NCBI GenBank assembly: GCA_937923795.1 | Contig: CALDWI010000007.1 | Coordinates: forward strand, 1-64,000 | Origin: an uncultured Collinsella sp. | GTDB lineage: Bacteria > Actinomycetota > Coriobacteriia > Coriobacteriales > Coriobacteriaceae | Direction of reading: 5' to 3' | DNA: 64,000 nt | In this document: piece after piece, positions 32,214-41,158 of the stretch | Position numbering within the stretch: position 1 is the stretch's first letter | How the letters are laid out: each line of letters opens with the position of its first letter | Program-made: the position numbers and the translations under genes | The notes under the pieces: model-generated | Seen by the model: only the letters and a program-made list of their open reading frames with translations | The model's database searches: none | Told to the model about the DNA's origin: nothing

Positions 32214-32891
32214 ATGTCGCTGCGCGGTGGAATCGGTCTGCCCGAGCTTCCTCTAGAGGACGGGCAGGAGTTTAGGCTCGGCATTATGGGTGGCACCTTT
32301 GATCCCATCCATTACGGGCACCTGGTGACCGCCGAGCAGGCGCGCGAGTCGCTCGACTTGGACGCTGTGCTCTTTATGCCGGCGGGCTCTCCTGCCTTTA
32401 AGCTTGACAAGCCGGTGACGCCTGCCGAGGACCGTTATGCCATGACGGTCCTCGCCACCGCTGCGAACCCGGCCTTTTTGGCGAGCCGGTTCGAGATCGA
32501 CCGTCCGGGTGTAACCTATACGGCCGATACGCTTCATGCCCTTCGCGACTTTTACCCGCCGCAGGTAAAGCTCTACTTTATTACGGGCGCCGACGCGATT
32601 ATCGATATCGTGACCTGGCATGATGCCGAACGAATCGCTGAGCTTGCTACCTTTATTGCGGCAACGCGACCGGGCTTTGATATCGATACGGCGCGTGCCC
32701 GAATCAAAGAGTCGGGGCTGCCGTTCGACGTGCGCTATATTCAGATTCCGGCGCTGGCGATCAGCTCGACGAACATTCGTAAGCGTGTTGCCCGCGGTAT
32801 GAGCGTACGCTATCTTACGAGCGAGTCCGTGCTCGGCTACATTCGCAAACGCAGGCTATATGCCGATTTGGGCCAAGAAGATTTTGAGTGA
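32214..32891 (+). CDS. nadD: Nicotinate-nucleotide adenylyltransferase
   Basis: Adenylates nicotinate mononucleotide to deamido-NAD, a step shared by de novo and salvage NAD synthesis. GIMGGTFDPIHYGHLVTAEQ carries the nucleotidyltransferase HxGH motif (as HYGH), FMPAGSPAFK and the C-terminal ISSTNIRKRVARG complete the signature. An extra 20 residues precede the first strand. It sits between obgE and yqeK, the order obg-nadD-yqeK-rsfS being common in Gram-positive bacteria. Confidence 0.95.
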   Translation: MSLRGGIGLPELPLEDGQEFRLGIMGGTFDPIHYGHLVTAEQARESLDLDAVLFMPAGSPAFKLDKPVTPAEDRYAMTVLATAANPAFLASRFEIDRPGVTYTADTLHALRDFYPPQVKLYFITGADAIIDIVTWHDAERIAELATFIAATRPGFDIDTARARIKESGLPFDVRYIQIPALAISSTNIRKRVARGMSVRYLTSESVLGYIRKRRLYADLGQEDFE

Positions 32892-32903
32892 TGGGGGTCT
32901 ACG

Positions 32904-33512
32904 TTGTCGGTAGAGGATCAGTTTGAGGGCGATGAGCGCGCGCTGCTCAGGCGCATTCAAGAGCTGCTCGATGTTCGCATGAAGGATAAGCGCAAGCGCT
33001 ATGTGCATTCGCTGGGTGTTGCCGAGACCGCACTTCATCTGGCCGAGGTCTACGGCGTCGACCGCTTTGATGCCGCTGCCGCCGGCTTGATCCACGACTG
33101 GGACAAGGTGCTTTCCGATCACGAGCTGGTCACGCGCGCTCTGCATTACGGCATTAAGATTGCCGGCTCTCCTTCTGCCGCGACGCCACTTTTGCATGGC
33201 CCTGTTGCCGCCTATGAGCTTCCGCAGCTTTTTCCCGAGCTGTCGCCGGCCGTTTTCCAGGCTGTCGACCGTCACACCGTGGGTGCCTGCGACATGACGC
33301 CGCTCGATATGGTGGTCTTTGTGGCCGATGCCATCGAGCCCAACCGCCACGGTGACTATGCGCATGCGCTGCGCAAGATGGTGGGGGAGTCGACGCTCGA
33401 TGAGTTGTTCTTCTCCTGTTTTGCGCAGGGTCTGGTCTATGTGATCCAGTCCGGGCGCTATCTTTATCCCACGGCTATTTCGATTTACAACCATTACGCC
33501 CAGCTGCGTTAG
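32904..33512 (+). CDS. yqeK: HD-domain phosphohydrolase YqeK (diadenosine tetraphosphatase)
   Basis: Predicted to cleave Ap4A symmetrically, as YqeK homologues do. Metal-binding HD motifs: RYVHSLGVAETALHLA, GLIHDWDK (His-Asp), HGPVAAYELP and DRHTVGACDMTPLDMVVFVADAIEPNR. 202 residues. TTG at 32904 follows GGGGG with 6 bases. Its place after nadD is the conserved order. No frameshift or truncation. Confidence 0.93.
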   Translation: MSVEDQFEGDERALLRRIQELLDVRMKDKRKRYVHSLGVAETALHLAEVYGVDRFDAAAAGLIHDWDKVLSDHELVTRALHYGIKIAGSPSAATPLLHGPVAAYELPQLFPELSPAVFQAVDRHTVGACDMTPLDMVVFVADAIEPNRHGDYAHALRKMVGESTLDELFFSCFAQGLVYVIQSGRYLYPTAISIYNHYAQLR

Positions 33513-33539
33513 CTCGGGCTGTCTAGAAAGAGGTATTCC

Positions 33540-33995
33540 ATGGCCGACGAGACCATGACCGACGAGCAGATTCTTGAAGGTGTGGAGCACAAGAGCTTCG
33601 TCGCCACGTCCGACCGCACTGCCGCCTCGCTGTCTGCGAGCGGTGTCGCCGCCGAGGATGTCGCCCGCGCCGCCGCGCAGGCCGCCTACGACAAGAAGGG
33701 CGAGGACGTTCAGGTGCTCGACCTGACCGAGCTTTCCGACGTATGCGACTACTTTGTGCTTGCCACCGGTACCAACAACCGCCAGGTCGATTCTATCGTC
33801 GACGAGATCGAGGAGAAGGTCGCCGAGGCTTGCGGCGAGCACCCGTTCTCCATCGAGGGTCGCGAGCAGAAGACCTGGATGCTCATGGACTATGGTTCGG
33901 TTGTCGTCCACGTCTTCACTCCCGAAGCCCGCGACTTCTACCGCCTCGAGAAACTCTGGGGAGACGCCCCCCAGCTCCCCCTCAACCTCCTCTAG
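33540..33995 (+). CDS. rsfS: Ribosomal silencing factor RsfS
   Basis: Binds L14 and blocks subunit joining in starvation. The core VLDLTELSDVCDYFVLATGTNNRQV and EGREQKTWMLMDYGSVVVHVF is diagnostic, and DFYRLEKLWGDAP ends the fold. Compared with the usual 105-120 residues this one has an N-terminal extension of about 35 (DETMTDEQILEGVEHKSF). ATG at 33540 with AAAGAGG ahead. It ends the cluster and is followed by a terminator. Confidence 0.95.
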   Translation: MADETMTDEQILEGVEHKSFVATSDRTAASLSASGVAAEDVARAAAQAAYDKKGEDVQVLDLTELSDVCDYFVLATGTNNRQVDSIVDEIEEKVAEACGEHPFSIEGREQKTWMLMDYGSVVVHVFTPEARDFYRLEKLWGDAPQLPLNLL

Positions 33996-34035
33996 TAGCT
34001 CATTTGAGACGGGGTTAGCTACCCTCACGCATATC

Positions 34036-34078
34036 GCCGGGCAGTTGCGGTTTTCCGCACCTGCCCGGCTTTCTTTTT
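34036..34078 (+). terminator. Intrinsic terminator between rsfS and dinB
   Basis: Stem GCCGGGCAG (from 34036) with CTGCCCGGC (to 34069), inner stem TGCGG/CCGCA and TTTT loop, followed by TTTCTTTTT. Convergent genes flank it. Confidence 0.92.
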
Positions 34079-34090
34079 GCCCAAAGGCGG

Positions 34091-35305
34091 TTAATCGTTG
34101 AAACGGGATTGGCGGCCGAAGGAAAGGGCGGTGTCGCCGAATTTGTCTCGGACGGCGTCGATGGCGACGGAGAGGTCGCGGCGGTCGCTGGATTGGGCTC
34201 CGCGGTCATCGATCTCGCAGAACAGGTCGGTCTGGATGCCGCCTTGGTGGTCGAAGTCGCTCATGCCGATGCCTGCTAAGCGAACGTGCATTCCTTCCTG
34301 CCAGATGTTGTCGAGCAGTTCGAGTGCAACCGCCACGAAGATGTTCTCATCGTCGGTCGGATGAGGCAGCCGGCGCTGTGCCGTACGCCCGCTGCCATAC
34401 GAATACTTAAGCTTGAGCGTCACCGTGGCGCCTGTTAGTCCCTGACGGCGCAGACGGCGTCCCACTGACTCTCCCAACAGCGCAATCGCCGCCTCAATAT
34501 CCCCACGCTCAGTTAAATCTTTAGCAAAGGTGCGTTCATTGCTGACCGACTTGACCTCGCGCTCTTCATCGAGGCTCGTGACTTCGGAGATTTCGAGTCC
34601 TTGCGCACGCTGGCGCATGCGTTCGCCGTTGACGCCAAAAATAGAGGCCAAGGTGGATTCCGGTGCACGTGATAGCTCGCCGAGGGTGTAGATGCGCATG
34701 CGGCGCAGTCGCTCCTCGGCCGAGCGCCCGATGCCGCTCATGGCAGATACCGGCAGCGCGGCCAAAAAGCGCTGCTCGGTTCCGGGGCGCACGATGGTCA
34801 GCCCAAACGGCTTATCCCGCTCGCTTGCGATTTTTGCGACCGTCTTGTTGCAGCCCACGCCAATGGAGCACGTCACTCCCAGCTCTGCCACGCGATCGCT
34901 TATACGCCGCGCAACCAGCAGCGGGTCTTCGGGCGCAAAGCGACCCGGTGTGATATCGATGAAGGCTTCGTCGATGGATACGCGCTCAACGCGCGGGGTC
35001 TCGTCGGCGAGAATTGCCATAACGTGCGCGCTCACCTCGCGGTAGCGATCAAAGTGCCCGTGCGTCCAAATGGCTTGCGGGCACAAGCGCCGCGCCTCGG
35101 CTGAGGGCATGGCGGAGTGCACGCCAAAGCGACGTGCCTCATACGAACACGTGGACACGACGCCACGCGAATCGGCGTCTCCGCCCACGATGAGCGGCTT
35201 TCCGCGCCATTCGGGATGATCGAGCATCTCCACGCTCGCAAAAAACGCATCAAGGTCCATCAGACCCACCGCCGGACCCGTCCAGGGAGGCGGCGTGACG
35301 CCCAT
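34091..35305 (-). CDS. dinB: DNA polymerase IV (Y family)
   Basis: Error-prone translesion polymerase. Seen: MDLDAFFASVEMLDHPEWRG with the first catalytic Asp, SYEARRFGVHSAMPSAEA, SIDEAFIDIT with the second catalytic acids, and GVTCSIGVGCNKTVAKIASE, then helix-hairpin-helix and little-finger regions. IQTDLF near the C terminus fits a beta-clamp binding peptide. Two starts are possible: ATG at 35344 (no ribosome site, 13 unconserved residues) and ATG at 35305 (GAGG 5 bases upstream); the latter is used, giving 404 residues. It stands alone between convergent rsfS and divergent rpsP. No complete LexA box was found. Confidence 0.94.
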   Translation of the reverse strand: MGVTPPPWTGPAVGLMDLDAFFASVEMLDHPEWRGKPLIVGGDADSRGVVSTCSYEARRFGVHSAMPSAEARRLCPQAIWTHGHFDRYREVSAHVMAILADETPRVERVSIDEAFIDITPGRFAPEDPLLVARRISDRVAELGVTCSIGVGCNKTVAKIASERDKPFGLTIVRPGTEQRFLAALPVSAMSGIGRSAEERLRRMRIYTLGELSRAPESTLASIFGVNGERMRQRAQGLEISEVTSLDEEREVKSVSNERTFAKDLTERGDIEAAIALLGESVGRRLRRQGLTGATVTLKLKYSYGSGRTAQRRLPHPTDDENIFVAVALELLDNIWQEGMHVRLAGIGMSDFDHQGGIQTDLFCEIDDRGAQSSDRRDLSVAIDAVRDKFGDTALSFGRQSRFND

Positions 35306-35460
35306 GGCATCCTCATAACCGTATGTATGTTCGCGTCTTTCCATGTCATGAGTATACCGCGCAGCTCATGTGGGGTGCGTGTATGTGCTTGCAAATCCCG
35401 AATTCTTGTCTAAGATATGGATTTGCCCTCGACTACACCGAAGAAGTTGGTCTCACGGAC

Positions 35461-35489
35461 TTCACCTGCCCGCGTCGATGGCGTATTAT
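35461..35489 (+). promoter_or_regulatory. Promoter of the rpsP operon
   Basis: TTCACC (35461-35466), 17-base spacer, TATTAT (35484-35489), about 57 bases before the rpsP start. Confidence 0.6.
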
Positions 35490-35545
35490 GTTCAACTGTT
35501 TGTTTGTAGTTGCAGCCTAAAGCTGCTTGGTTGGAGGAGTTTCCT

Positions 35546-35887
35546 TTGGCAGTCAAGATTCGCCTTGCTCGTCACGGCGCTAAGAAGCGTCCGTACTACC
35601 GTGTCGTCGTCGCCGATTCCCGCGCCCCGCGTGACGGTCGTATCATCGAGGAGGTTGGCCGCTACAACCCGATGACCGCCCCCAAGACCATCAACCTTGA
35701 CCTCGAGAAGATCGCCGACTGGCAGTCCAAGGGCGCTCAGCTCACCGACGCCGTCGCCGCTCTGGTCAAGGCCGCCAACGAGGGCGAGAAGACCGAGACC
35801 GTCGTCAAGAAGTCCAAGAAGCAGCTCGCCAAAGAGGCCGAGGCCGCTAAGGCTGCCGCTGAGGCCGCTGAGGGCGGCGAGGAGTAA
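35546..35887 (+). CDS. rpsP: 30S ribosomal protein S16
   Basis: Small-subunit assembly protein. AVKIRLARHGAKKRPYYRVV and SRAPRDGRIIEEVGRYNP are the signature, ending at residue 85 or so; the remaining 28 residues form a Lys/Ala/Glu tail. TTG at 35546 is the start, because GGAGGAG is 6 bases upstream and it gives the family N terminus. It heads the rpsP-khpA-rimM-trmD group found in many Gram-positive bacteria. Confidence 0.96.
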   Translation: MAVKIRLARHGAKKRPYYRVVVADSRAPRDGRIIEEVGRYNPMTAPKTINLDLEKIADWQSKGAQLTDAVAALVKAANEGEKTETVVKKSKKQLAKEAEAAKAAAEAAEGGEE

Positions 35888-35890
35888 ATC

Positions 35891-36175
35891 GTGCCTGAGG
35901 TTGACGCTGCACAGCTCGAGGGTGAGGCAATGCTCTCAGATCGCATCGCCGATCTCGTCGAATATCTCGTTGTTCAGATCGTCGACGACCCGGATTCCGT
36001 GAGCCTTGAGGTCATCGATGGTGATGACGCCTCTACGATTGAGGTTTCGGTCGCCGAGGATGACGTCGCTAAGGTCATCGGCCGTCGTGGCCGTACCATC
36101 AAGGCCATTCGCACGCTCGCCCGTGCACTGGCTGCTCGCCTCGACACTGCTGTCGAGGTAGAGGTTCTGGGCTAG
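35891..36175 (+). CDS. khpA: KH-domain RNA-binding protein KhpA
   Basis: Small RNA-binding protein, partner of KhpB/Jag in Gram-positive bacteria, affecting cell elongation and RNA stability (family knowledge). VEYLVVQIVDDPDSVSLEV is followed by the KH loop VIGRRGRTIKAIRTL. GTG at 35891 has GAGGAG 6 bases upstream; ATG at 35930 with GAGGG 7 bases away would give 81 residues, closer to the usual length, so the start is uncertain. It lies 3 bases after rpsP and 4 before rimM. Confidence 0.9.
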   Translation: MPEVDAAQLEGEAMLSDRIADLVEYLVVQIVDDPDSVSLEVIDGDDASTIEVSVAEDDVAKVIGRRGRTIKAIRTLARALAARLDTAVEVEVLG

Positions 36176-36179
36176 GACC

Positions 36180-36701
36180 TTGAGGTCCCAGTACAAAAAC
36201 ATCGCCCGTGTGGTCAAGCCGCACGGAAGGAAGGGGGAGGTCCTCGCGCAGCCGCTGCGGGGGCTTCCTTCTGTATTAGAGCCGGGCATGCGCGTCGCCC
36301 TGACGCCGCCGGCGCTCAAGCGCGACCGTTTTTGCACGGTCGTGTCCGTCACTGATACGGGCGATGGCGATCTGGTCTCGTTTGAGGGCATTGACGACTT
36401 GACGGCCGCCGAGGGTATCACGGGATGCTACGTGCTGGCAAATCGTGAAGACTTTGAGCTCGATTCGCTCGACGCTGCCTATACCGACCTGATGGGTCGC
36501 GAGGTGGTCGACGAGCGTTTCGGTTCGCTCGGCACGATCGTCGAGATCATGTCGACGCCCGCTAACGATGTTTGGGTTGTCGAGGGTGATCGGTACGGCG
36601 AGGTGCTGATTCCCGTGATCGAGCAGGTTGTGCTCGATCTTCCCGACACGGGAACAATTTCCGTCCACGTTATGGACGGCCTGATCGATATGGACAAGTA
36701 G
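36180..36701 (+). CDS. rimM: Ribosome maturation factor RimM
   Basis: Helps assemble the head of the 30S subunit through S19. The N-terminal RimM barrel begins IARVVKPHGRKGEVLAQPL, followed by FEGIDDLTAAEGITGCYV; the C-terminal PRC barrel includes DLMGREVVDE, VWVVEG and EVLIPVIEQVV. 173 residues, TTG start at 36180 right after khpA. trmD follows, the conserved order. Confidence 0.94.
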   Translation: MRSQYKNIARVVKPHGRKGEVLAQPLRGLPSVLEPGMRVALTPPALKRDRFCTVVSVTDTGDGDLVSFEGIDDLTAAEGITGCYVLANREDFELDSLDAAYTDLMGREVVDERFGSLGTIVEIMSTPANDVWVVEGDRYGEVLIPVIEQVVLDLPDTGTISVHVMDGLIDMDK

Positions 36702-36711
36702 GGAGGACAAC

Positions 36712-37458
36712 ATGCTTATCGAGACCCTTTCGGTCTTTCCCGAGATGTTTGAGCCCGTCATGTCCACGTCGATTTTGGGCCGCGCCCGCAAGGCCGGCCT
36801 TTTTGATTTTAAGGCGTATAACCTGCGCGACTGGACGCACGACCGCCATCGTACCGTCGATGACGAGCCGTACGGCGGCGGGCAGGGCATGCTCATGAAG
36901 GTCGAGCCTATCGCGGAGGCCATCGAGGCCATTAGCGCAGAGGGTCCCAAGCCCACTGTGGTGTTCTTTACCCCCTGTGGCGAGCCCTTTACGCAGCATG
37001 TGGCCGAGCGCCTGCTCAAAAGTGAGCGCCTGCTGTTTGTGTGCAGTCGCTACGAGGGCGTCGACGAGCGTGCGTATGCGTATGCCGACGAGCGTCTGTC
37101 AATCGGCGACTATGTGCTCACGGGCGGCGAACTTCCCGCGATGGTCGTTGCCGATGCCGTCGTACGCCTCATTCCCGGCGCCCTGGGCGACGAGATGAGC
37201 AACGTGGACGAGTCGTTCTCGACCGCCGAGGACGGAGGCTTGCTCGAGTACGCGCAGTACACCCGCCCCGCCGAGTTCAACGGCGAGGGCGTTCCTCCGG
37301 TGCTCGTGAGCGGCGATCACGCCAAGGTCGATGCCTGGCGCCGCAAGAATGCCATCGAGCGCACCTGTCGCTGGCGTCCCGACCTGATCGAGACTGCGCG
37401 GCTCACGCCCGAGGAGCGCGCTTACGCGCAGGATTTGCTTTCTGGAAGAGGTGAATAA
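36712..37458 (+). CDS. trmD: tRNA (guanine37-N1)-methyltransferase TrmD
   Basis: Methylates G37 of tRNAs that read CNN codons, preventing frameshifts. The trefoil-knot SAM site is GDYVLTGGELPAMVVADAVV, with earlier SVFPEMFEPVMS, DDEPYGGGQGM and SRYEGVDERAY; the C-terminal part is YTRPAEFNGEGVPPVLVSGDH. 248 residues, ATG at 36712 with GGGAGG upstream. lepB begins one base after its stop. Confidence 0.96.
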   Translation: MLIETLSVFPEMFEPVMSTSILGRARKAGLFDFKAYNLRDWTHDRHRTVDDEPYGGGQGMLMKVEPIAEAIEAISAEGPKPTVVFFTPCGEPFTQHVAERLLKSERLLFVCSRYEGVDERAYAYADERLSIGDYVLTGGELPAMVVADAVVRLIPGALGDEMSNVDESFSTAEDGGLLEYAQYTRPAEFNGEGVPPVLVSGDHAKVDAWRRKNAIERTCRWRPDLIETARLTPEERAYAQDLLSGRGE

Positions 37459-37459
37459 C

Positions 37460-38053
37460 ATGGAGGACAATAAAGGCCGCCAACGAGTTCATCTTGAACA
37501 TGATTTTGGCGAGAGGTCCGTTTTCACTTTGCGTGGCGCCTTGGAATGGGTTTTGGTCATTCTAATCGCGCTCGCTGCCACCTTCTTGATTCGCTCGTTT
37601 GTGATTGAACCCTTTGTGGTGCCCACCGGCTCCATGGAGCATACGATTGAAGAACACGATCAGATCTTGGCGCAGAAGGTGACGCTTGAGCTCGGTATGC
37701 CCGTTAGGCAGGGCGATATTGTGGTGTTCCACAACCCCGATAAGACTACTGGGCATGACTTGCTTGTGAAGCGCGTGATAGCAACTGCGGGCCAGACCGT
37801 TGACTTGCAAGATGGCAAGGTGGTTGTCGACGGACAAGTGCTCGATGAGGGCTATACAGCTGGTATGAGCTGGCCCTTGTCCGAGAACATTACCTTTCCT
37901 TACACCGTTCCAGATGATTGCGTGTGGATGATGGGTGACAATCGTGAGAACTCCGCTGATTCCCGTATATTTGGTCCGGTCAAAAGCTCGGATCTGGTTG
38001 CCGTGGCACTCGTTCGCTACTGGCCGCTCAACCGCATCGGCGCTATCGACTAA
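37460..38053 (+). CDS. lepB: Signal peptidase I
   Basis: Cleaves signal peptides of exported proteins at the outer face of the membrane. One N-terminal transmembrane helix (about residues 24-45) is followed by the catalytic serine S58 in PTGSMEHTI and lysine K104 in LVKRVI, with MGDNRENSADSR as the late signature box. The 197 residues suggest a single-pass Gram-positive type. ATG at 37460 is preferred over the in-frame GTG at 37451, since GAGG is 8 bases from it. Transcribed with rpsP to trmD. Confidence 0.95.
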   Translation: MEDNKGRQRVHLEHDFGERSVFTLRGALEWVLVILIALAATFLIRSFVIEPFVVPTGSMEHTIEEHDQILAQKVTLELGMPVRQGDIVVFHNPDKTTGHDLLVKRVIATAGQTVDLQDGKVVVDGQVLDEGYTAGMSWPLSENITFPYTVPDDCVWMMGDNRENSADSRIFGPVKSSDLVAVALVRYWPLNRIGAID

Positions 38054-38112
38054 AAACCGCTATAGTACAGTACCTAACCGTGTAATCGTTTCGACGAGGG
38101 GATATTAGAGGC

Positions 38113-39024
38113 ATGAACGCTTCATCGCTTTCCTTCCAAGACATCATCTTGCGTCTCCAGCAGTACTGGGGCGAGCAGGGCTGCGTCATTATGCAGCCCT
38201 ATGACTCCGAGGTCGGTGCCGGTACCTTCCATACCGCGACCACGCTGCGCTCGCTCGGTCCCGCCGAGTGGCGCACCTGCTATGCGCAGCCTTGCCGCCG
38301 TCCCGCCGACGGCCGCTACGGCGAGAACCCCAACCGCATGCAGCACTACTATCAGTTCCAGGTGCTTATCAAGCCCTCTCCGGTCAACGCCCAGGAGCTT
38401 TACCTGGGGTCTCTTGCCGCTATCGGTCTGGACCCCAACGACCATGACGTCCGCTTTGTCGAGGACGACTGGGAGAGCCCGACGCTCGGCGCCTGGGGCC
38501 TTGGCTGGGAGGTCTGGCTCAATGGCATGGAGGTCACGCAGTTTACGTACTTCCAGCAGGTGGGCGGTATCGAGGTCGACCCCGTGCCCGTCGAGATCAC
38601 CTATGGCCTGGAGCGCATCGCCATGTATGCGCAGGGCGTCAATTCCGTCTACGACTTGGTGTGGAGCTACCTGCCCGACGGCACGCCCATGACCTATGGC
38701 GACGTGTTCCTCGAGAACGAGCGCGAGTTCAGCGCCTACAACTTTGAGGTCGCCAACGTCGAGATGATGCGTCAGAAGTTTGACGACTACGAGGCCGAGT
38801 GCCACTCCTGTCTGGAGCGCAAGCTGCCGCTGCCGGCGTACGACTGCGTCATGAAGTGCAGCCACGCCTTCAACCTGCTCGATGCCCGTGGCGCGCTGTC
38901 CGCGGTCGAGCGTGCCAACTACATCCTGCGCGTCCGCGCCGTCGCCAAGGCGTGCTGCGAGGCCTACATGGCCGAGGTCGCCGGAGTCAACGAGAATGCC
39001 GACCAGGAAGGCGAGGTGGCGTAA
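38113..39024 (+). CDS. glyQ: Glycyl-tRNA synthetase alpha subunit
   Basis: Catalytic subunit of the alpha2beta2 glycyl-tRNA synthetase, which charges tRNA-Gly. LSFQDIILRLQQYWGEQGC, the class II motif region YAQPCRRPADGRYGENPNRM, and WEVWLNGMEVTQFTYFQQVG are diagnostic. 303 residues. It is followed after 3 bases by glyS. No T-box is seen in the 59-base gap upstream, so regulation is probably by the general promoter context. Confidence 0.97.
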   Translation: MNASSLSFQDIILRLQQYWGEQGCVIMQPYDSEVGAGTFHTATTLRSLGPAEWRTCYAQPCRRPADGRYGENPNRMQHYYQFQVLIKPSPVNAQELYLGSLAAIGLDPNDHDVRFVEDDWESPTLGAWGLGWEVWLNGMEVTQFTYFQQVGGIEVDPVPVEITYGLERIAMYAQGVNSVYDLVWSYLPDGTPMTYGDVFLENEREFSAYNFEVANVEMMRQKFDDYEAECHSCLERKLPLPAYDCVMKCSHAFNLLDARGALSAVERANYILRVRAVAKACCEAYMAEVAGVNENADQEGEVA

Positions 39025-39027
39025 GCC

Positions 39028-41124
39028 ATGGCAGACGCTAAGGATTTCCTGTTTGAGATCGGTACGGAAGAAATGCCCTCCGCACCGCTGAACAATGCCG
39101 TCAAGCAGCTTGGCACCATGATCGCCAAGGGTCTCGACGAGGCCGGTCTGGCCCACGGCGAGGTCCGCGTGATCTCGAGCCCGCGCCGCCTGGCTGCGCT
39201 CGTTGCCGACGTCGCCACCGCGACCGACGAGGTTCACGAGGTCAAGCGCGGCCCCGCGGCAAACATTGCCTTTGATGCCGACGGTAACGCCACCAAGGCC
39301 GCCCAGGGCTTTGCCCGCAAGTGCGGTGTGGCTGCCGAGGACCTGGTCCGTCGCGAGGACACCGACGGCCGCGAGTACGTGTTCGCCGAGAAGAACATTC
39401 CCTCCGCTCCGGCTACGCCGATCCTGACGTCTCTGTGCGAGAAGACTATCGCCGGCCTGCAGTGGCCCAACTACCGCAGCCAGCGCTGGGGCCACGAGCA
39501 CGCTACGTTTGTTCGTCCGGTCCGTTGGATCTGCTGCCTTTTGGGTGAGGACGTCGTGCCCGTGTCGTTTGCCGATGTGACGAGTGGCAATACCACGCGC
39601 GGACATCGCGTTCTGGGCCCCGGTGACCATGTGGTCGCCAGCCCCGCCGTCTACGAGCAGGTGCTCGAGGACGCCGGCGTGCTCTCTGCCGAGCGTCGTC
39701 GCGAGGCCATCCTTGCCGGTATCGCCGAGGTCGAGGCCGCTCGCCCCGGCTGCCATGTCGACACGCCCAAGAAGGTCTTCGAGGAGGTTATCAACCTCTG
39801 CGAGTGGCCGACGGTGCTCGTCGGTACCTTCGATGAGGAGTTCCTCAAGGTCCCGCACGAGATTATCTGCGAGTCCATGCTCACCAACCAGCGCTACTTC
39901 CCGATTTATGACGGCGAGGGCAAGCTCACGCGTGAGTTCGTAGTCGTCTCCAACAGCAAGCCCGAGAATGCCGAGCGCGTGATCGACGGCAACGAGCGCG
40001 TCGTGCGCGCCCGTCTGGACGACGCCAAGTTCTTCTATGAGGAGGACCTGAAGATCTCCCTTGACGAGTTCCGCGAGCGTCTGGCCAAGGTCGCCTTCCA
40101 GGAGAAGCTCGGTAGCGTGCTCGCCAAGTCCGAGCGTATTGAGCAGCTCGCGCTCGCCATCGCCCGCGAGGCTCACCTGGGTGCCCATCTGGCCGCCGAT
40201 GCGGCTCGCGCCGCTCACCTGTGCAAGGCCGACCTGGTGTCTAACGCCGTCGTCGAGTTCACGAGCCAGCAGGGCGTGATGGGCGGTTACTACGCCATCG
40301 CGATGGGGGAGAACGACGAGGTCGCCCATGCTATCCGCGATCATTATCGTCCCCGCTTTGCCGGCGATGATCTGCCCGAGGGCACCGCTGGCTGCATCGT
40401 GGCCTGTGCTGACAAGCTCGATACCATTGCCGGTATCTTTGCCATCGGCGAGCCCCCGACCGGCTCCTCCGACCCCTATGCGCTGCGTCGTGCCGCTATC
40501 GGCATCATCAACATCCTGCGCGACCGCCTGCCGATCGACCCCACGTCGCTCATCGACTTCGCTCTCGAGCTCTACAGTGAGCAGGGCATTGAGTTCGACG
40601 CCGCCGAGGTCGCCCAGCAGGTTCGCGACTTCTTCCATGGCCGCCTGGTGAGCATGGCCCGCGACGAAAAGATCCCGGCCGATACCGTTGCCGCCGTCTC
40701 TGCGGTGCACATCATCGCCCCGTCCGTCTTCTTCGCCCGCTGCGCCGCCCTCGACGAGGCCCGCAAGAACGACGCCGAGACCTTTGACAACCTGGCGACG
40801 GCCTATGCCCGTGCCGCGCATATCTCCAAGCCCGAGCTGGGCGCGGAGTACGACCGCGCCTTGATGGGCGAGGTCGAGCTCGCGCTTGCCGATGCCTCCG
40901 AGGCTGCTCAGACCGCTGTCGACGCCGCCCTTGCTGCCGAGGATTACCCGGCCGCATTTGCCGCCCTTGCCGCCCTGCGCGCCCCCATCGACCGCTTCTT
41001 CGACGAGGTCATGGTCATGGACAAGGACGAGCAGCTTCGCGATAATCGCCTTAAGCTGCTCAACCGCTTCGAGGCCGTTTTCTCCGGTATCGCCAACATC
41101 GGTGAGCTTGCCCGCAAAAAGTAA
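39028..41124 (+). CDS. glyS: Glycyl-tRNA synthetase beta subunit
   Basis: Large subunit that recognises tRNA-Gly. FLFEIGTEEMPSAPLNNAVK at the start, KRGPAANIAFD, PVRWICCLLG, LVGTFDEEFLKVPHEIICES and the HD-like region EFTSQQGVMGGYYA match the family; the C-terminal anticodon-binding part ends AVFSGIANIGELARKK. 698 residues, full length. It is co-transcribed with glyQ, and ppsR follows after 34 bases. Confidence 0.97.
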   Translation: MADAKDFLFEIGTEEMPSAPLNNAVKQLGTMIAKGLDEAGLAHGEVRVISSPRRLAALVADVATATDEVHEVKRGPAANIAFDADGNATKAAQGFARKCGVAAEDLVRREDTDGREYVFAEKNIPSAPATPILTSLCEKTIAGLQWPNYRSQRWGHEHATFVRPVRWICCLLGEDVVPVSFADVTSGNTTRGHRVLGPGDHVVASPAVYEQVLEDAGVLSAERRREAILAGIAEVEAARPGCHVDTPKKVFEEVINLCEWPTVLVGTFDEEFLKVPHEIICESMLTNQRYFPIYDGEGKLTREFVVVSNSKPENAERVIDGNERVVRARLDDAKFFYEEDLKISLDEFRERLAKVAFQEKLGSVLAKSERIEQLALAIAREAHLGAHLAADAARAAHLCKADLVSNAVVEFTSQQGVMGGYYAIAMGENDEVAHAIRDHYRPRFAGDDLPEGTAGCIVACADKLDTIAGIFAIGEPPTGSSDPYALRRAAIGIINILRDRLPIDPTSLIDFALELYSEQGIEFDAAEVAQQVRDFFHGRLVSMARDEKIPADTVAAVSAVHIIAPSVFFARCAALDEARKNDAETFDNLATAYARAAHISKPELGAEYDRALMGEVELALADASEAAQTAVDAALAAEDYPAAFAALAALRAPIDRFFDEVMVMDKDEQLRDNRLKLLNRFEAVFSGIANIGELARKK

Positions 41125-41158
41125 GCCAGCCTGCGCGTAAGCGCAAAAGGAGCCCTGC

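Noticed and set aside
35321..35333. LexA/SOS box ahead of dinB
   Set aside because: Only one half-site (GTTCG) is present; the second half of a palindromic box is missing, and it lies within or next to the start region.
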